DNA of 64,000 bases, from assembly GCA_963693305.1 (NCBI GenBank), contig OY855903.1, positions 28,010,455 through 28,074,454 of the forward strand, read 5' to 3'. The stretch's first letter is position 1. Every line of letters starts with the position of its first letter. Source of the stretch: Meandrina meandrites (Eukaryota > Cnidaria > Anthozoa > Scleractinia > Meandrinidae). The notes under the pieces were generated by a model. That model had not been told where the DNA came from and ran no database searches. It saw only the letters and a list, made by a program, of their open reading frames with translations. A program made the position numbers and the translations under genes. Shown here in pieces: positions 60,217 to 64,000 of the stretch.

Positions 60217-61017
60217 TTACTTGTACTAAAGAAAGAGAACCTTTTTTACCACTGATCAGCTAACGCTTTTAACTTGGTTTAACTAAAACATGTCCAGTTG
60301 ATGAAAAAAAGTTAAAAGATGCAAAGCGGAATGTTCCTAACAGTTATACATGATGATTGTGCTCCGGCAAATGTAGACAAAAGAAAACGCAAGATTGGTA
60401 AATTGTCTGTTTCTTGAAGCCCCAACATTTATTCCAATACAATGATCAATTGTCGATTTCTTGAAGTAAAGCCCCAACATTAATTCCAATTTTAATATCC
60501 ATCATGGGGCAAGTAAAATAAGTTACTCTAGTGTTCAGCGCAACTGATTGCTACAAAATGTCCAATAATATATGAAATTATACCGATTACCAAATCTAAT
60601 TCGTATAAACAATTTTCTTATAAAATAAAGTATGGGACTTTACAGTCCATTGATATATTTTTATATTCACAGTGTAATACAATGTTATAAAACAATTGCA
60701 CATATTTATTTGAATAATTTGAAATTGCAATAGTCTTAAACATAACTTCATGGCACTATTAGATTTTTATTATTATACACTTGGATACCTATCTTGTAAT
60801 TGGCTTCTGATTCACTGTAAAACGATAAACATTTTAATACAAGACCTTAAATTAATAGTTTTTGGAGTGGTCCATTGGTGAGCTTGGTTAAAATTCCTCA
60901 ATTATATCCTAAACTGAAACGAGAAGAAGAACTCAGTATCGCAGTGGGATCTTCCATCTTCCTGGTTAAGCTTGTTTCAAACCAGTTCAACAGGACCAAG
61001 CTCAAACATTGATCTCG

Positions 61018-63332
61018 TCAGACCTGTAAAATAAAATAACATCCCAGTTTGTTTTTAAACTATTATCCTCTATTCAGTGCCAGATATGCACCTTGTGTTT
61101 TCCTACAATGGCAACAAGTTTGATGAGTTTTGTCATGGCTTTTGCAGTCAGTTGCTGATAAACACTTTTACTTCACTTGATGTAATCCTCGCGTGCAAAT
61201 AAGGGGCACAGCGAGTCCCTTTAACACATTTGATAGACAAGAAGAGCGGACAAACTACAAGCAAGCAGTGGAAAGCGATTTGGTATTTACCTCTGTAATT
61301 TGTCCTTTCCACGTCTTGTGTTTCCCCTCAGTGTCAGCAGTTTCATTCCCTTTTCCATTTTTTGAAGTCGGCGTTTCCAAGGAGTTACGTCTTTTCGAGG
61401 TATTGTCCATGTGCGTTTTAATCGATATCCTGTCGATAAGCGATCGTCTCCGAGGCACGGTGTTATTTATCTCTTTTTCTTTGATACGTCTCCGTATTAC
61501 TGACGGTGATTCACCAACTGTGTCCTCCGTGCTCCTAGATCTTTCTCTCTCAGACAATTTGCCAAGAAATGAAACTGGTTTGAAAAAAGTAGTTCTCTTT
61601 TTTTCCTCGTCCGACGTAACAACATGCTTGGAGGCTGGCGTCTCCTCGACACTGCTCCTTCTTCTTTCAGAGACGTGTTCTTTGCTATCGGAACTAGCTT
61701 TCTCAGCAAGTGTTTCTTTACTATTAGAATATGCCAAAGGCGATTTATCTAAAGAAATCTTCCGAAATTTGTTGCGTTTCACGCTGGATTTGGACAGTTT
61801 TTCTTCGAGTGGCGTTGAAACACAGCTTCGTAAGGAAACATCCTCGTCTGTTGTATGAAGATTAAGATCGTAGACGCCGCTACTGCTTGAAGAGTCGAGA
61901 CTTGAAGCAGTTTCTGAACTGATGAGTGATAACCGCTTCTTAGTTGAGTGAGGACTGGAGCTGTTGGACGGTGCGGACTGGGTCCTCATAAGAGGAACAT
62001 TAACAGAGTTCACTATTGGCTGGTATGGTGACGTGTCACCCGGCTGTGTGCTTGGTATTATCAGAGGAGGCTGGCTGCCCACACTGATCCCTGTTGATGC
62101 TTCCGTTAAACCATATTCTGTCAATCAAGAAGGCAATTAACAATTTAATCAAAAATACTTAAAAATCGCTTAGACTGAGATTGTGTCAAAGATTACATCT
62201 CTCCGAACACTCTAGCCTTTTGCACAGACGTCTCAGGGCTCGTCACGCGTTCCTCCCCTGCGTCTTAGGGCTCGTCACGCGTTCCTACCCCGGAGGAACG
62301 CGTGACGAGCCCAAAGTCGTCTGCGAAGGAGGCTATAAGCACTCCTAACTGAGACAATCGTTTGTGATGACAGATGTTACTACTTAGCTTAGAGCCGGGT
62401 TCATTGCATATCATGAATAAGTACCTCTGCTTCGCATAGCCTGTTTCCATAGCAACCTTGTGATTTCTGTCACCCAAGCCGTCTTCACTTCAAGAGATTG
62501 CGCCTGCAGATTCACAAACCAAACATGGTGCCATTAAAGCATACCCGTTCATAACAGTTTTCATCATGACATACGCAAGATAACTAGGTAAAGTAAGCGC
62601 ATTTAAACGAAAAGGAAAAGCGAAGATCGCCGTGGATATTGCTGGCACCTTGTCGTGTAAGGCAATGGGTTCATACACGTACTTTCTTAGGTAAGTTACA
62701 GTGCAGTTACTCAAACCGAGCCACTTGGAAGAAAATTGACTAATCAAAACGCTAATTGAGAGCAATGGATGGCACTCTGTTTTCGCAAACAGACCAATGA
62801 CGTTAAAGTATACAGACAACTGCTCTGCAACACATTTTCTTACGAAGTGAAGGCTAATAAAAGTCTCTTTTACCTGAACTTGCAAACTATCGACTCCGCT
62901 AGACTGTATGCACTCGACAGATCCCATTCTTCGCGGCAAACTAGCATATTAAATTATTACTTATACTCGAAAAAATTTAGCTTGAAAACTCGATTTGTAA
63001 CTTCAAACCGTAACCGTTGAAAACCGCTCATAATTTAGGATCGAAACCAAACAATAGTATAACTACTGTTTGTGTTCTTCAACGTAATTGGTTCGTTCAC
63101 AAAAAAAAGTTTCCATCCATTGTTCTCAATTAACGTTTTAATTGGTTAATTTTCTTCAAAGTGGCCCGGTTCGAGTAGTCGCAATGTAACCAGCCAAACC
63201 ATCAAGAGCAGTAACAAGAGTTGAACCGCTGACCTGTAGAACAAAAGTGTCCTCTGGCTTTCTTCTTCTGAACCACAGTTCAAACTTGAGCCCGCTGTCA
63301 CCGATGTTCTCCGTGAGACCAAGATCGGATGT
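61018..63332 (-). CDS. PLEKHG4: PLEKHG4/puratrophin-like Rho-GEF, C-terminal exons only
   Basis: Exons in transcript order: 63332-63234, 62503-62425, 62117-61291 and a short terminal exon 61023-61018. The first two encode the end of a PH domain: [20 protein letters not shown] then [32 protein letters not shown]. The GLTE..GDSG..FE.WFRRR signature and LLWKQA belong to the PLEKHG4/quattro branch of Dbl-family guanine-exchange factors, which activate Rho GTPases. The DH domain and any N-terminal part lie beyond 64000. Exon 3 encodes about 275 residues of Ser-rich, basic, disordered tail with RRRSS and RRRSL phosphosite-like motifs. Phases match at both internal junctions, and the inferred end is ...GQITEV-stop (TGA 61020-61018). 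If that last intron is retained the tail is [14 protein letters not shown]. Members outside PLEKHG4 (PLEKHG4B, ARHGEF40) cannot be excluded. Confidence 0.78.
62223..62326. mobile_element. Foldback MITE with duplicated inner arm
   Basis: GGGCTCGTCACGCGTTCCT occurs twice in tandem orientation (62237 and 62268) and once inverted (62293-62311). Outer CAGACG/CGTCTG words also pair. It lies between two exons of the Rho-GEF. Confidence 0.7.
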
Positions 63333-64000
63333 CTGTATGAAGGGAAACATAACAGCATAACGAAATAAAACGGGTTGAAAGAGGAAATTGAGCAAACTAC
63401 TCTTTTAAAAATGGTGAATTCCTTCAGTCAATTGTAGAAAATTGGTTTGCTTCATATATAAACAACAAACGATATACAGATTGTAAAGAAAGTTCAACAG
63501 TGTATGGATAGCCACGAAAGTGCACCAAACTAACTTTAGTACACCAGCAAGACTGTATCTAAAAGTATTGCTTTTTGACAATCCACAAACACGTTGTTTC
63601 AAGCCTTCAAAAGTCCAACACGTTTTCAACAACAACAACAAGGTTTATTTGAACTGCAAATTACTAGTAAGAACTTAAACAATAAATAAATTAAAAATAC
63701 ATTCAGTTGCTGGTCACCCAAAATAACTAAAGAGCTAAACTAGTTGGGTGACCACATTTATTAATTTAAAGTAAATATTAGGTCAGAAAAGAGGCATTTT
63801 ATATTTTACATACTTAATTAAGGAAGTAGATTACAGAACAAATAATTCTAAAGCATTTAAGTACAATAAAAAAAGATAACAGTAGAAAAAAAAAAGGAAA
63901 AATAGCAGAAATACCAAAATATAGCAATTAGTAGGAAAAAAAAAAAAAAAAAAAGGAAAAATAGCAGAAATACCAAAATATAGCAATTAGTAGAAAAAAA
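63333..64000. other. Right edge: Rho-GEF intron with A-rich direct repeat
   Basis: No exon is visible upstream of the acceptor at 63332. TGGTCACCCAA and its complement form an inverted pair at 63712-63722 and 63744-63754. A segment of about 39 bases starting GGAAAAATAGCAGAAATACC is directly repeated at about 63895 and 63955, separated by an A run, and continues toward the window edge. Confidence 0.6.

Larger units (their letters stand above)
55444..61017. other. Intergenic region between PLCG 5' end and Rho-GEF 3' end
   Basis: No coding exon with a recognisable domain was found. Contents include the MITE at 55694-55877, poly-G near 56082, a palindrome at 57192-57227, a poly-G/(GA)n tract at 57442-57494, poly-C at 57713-57734, and inverted-repeat units at 59007-59174 and 59891-60216. 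The part near 60.7-61.0 kb is probably 3'UTR of the Rho-GEF. Confidence 0.6.

Noticed and set aside
61193..61858. 221-codon plus-strand open frame
   Set aside because: It is antisense to the Ser-rich tail exon of the Rho-GEF, whose splice sites and phase are consistent; the plus frame has no domain and arises from codon bias.
62490..62939. 149-codon minus-strand frame beside the Rho-GEF exons
   Set aside because: The PH-domain exons 63332-63234 and 62503-62425 join directly in phase with strong homology, leaving this frame in an intron.

Overview
This is a eukaryotic window. The genes are split by GT-AG introns, the non-coding DNA is AT-rich, and short DNA transposons and tRNA-derived SINEs are dense. 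The protein sequences are clearly metazoan but diverged from vertebrate orthologues. Together with the repeat style this suggests an anthozoan cnidarian, probably a coral or sea anemone; that is an inference and the species cannot be named. Four protein-coding loci could be read exon by exon, with reading phase checked across the junctions.

Layout. (1) 655-12198, minus strand: a ZC3H18-like nuclear RNA-processing gene with its 5' coding end at 12198; its C-terminal exons lie off the left edge. Introns hold a 4.4 kb TA-flanked transposon (4696-9110) with at least two smaller elements nested in it, and a 1.3 kb TTAA element (10330-11625). (2) 13882-14547, plus strand: intronless TMEM70, a mitochondrial ATP-synthase assembly factor. 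It is divergent from ZC3H18, and an inverted CCAAT box and a CACGTG E-box lie just upstream of TMEM70. (3) 14548-19784: gene-free, with transposon remnants and a minisatellite. (4) 19785-55443, minus strand: a complete phospholipase C gamma gene of 40 inferred exons and about 1352 residues. Its order is PH, EF-hand-like region, X box, split PH, SH2, SH2, SH3, split PH, Y box, C2, and an unusual C-terminal coiled coil. Its introns carry most of the repeats, including a 4.4 kb element with 32-bp perfect inverted ends and a broken THAP-domain gene. (5) 55444-61017: gene-free. (6) 61018-63332, minus strand: the last three exons of a PLEKHG4/puratrophin-type Rho-GEF, whose catalytic DH-PH exons lie off the right edge.

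The genes do not form a pathway. PLC gamma and a Rho-GEF both act in membrane-proximal signalling, while ZC3H18 and TMEM70 are housekeeping.

The main interest is the mobile-element record. Several families are present as two independent insertions in the same window, with readable inverted ends and often target-site duplications (TTAA, TA, 5, 6, 8, 9 and 18 bp), so the families and their mechanisms can be defined from this sequence alone. No CRISPR array, operon or prokaryote-type system is present.
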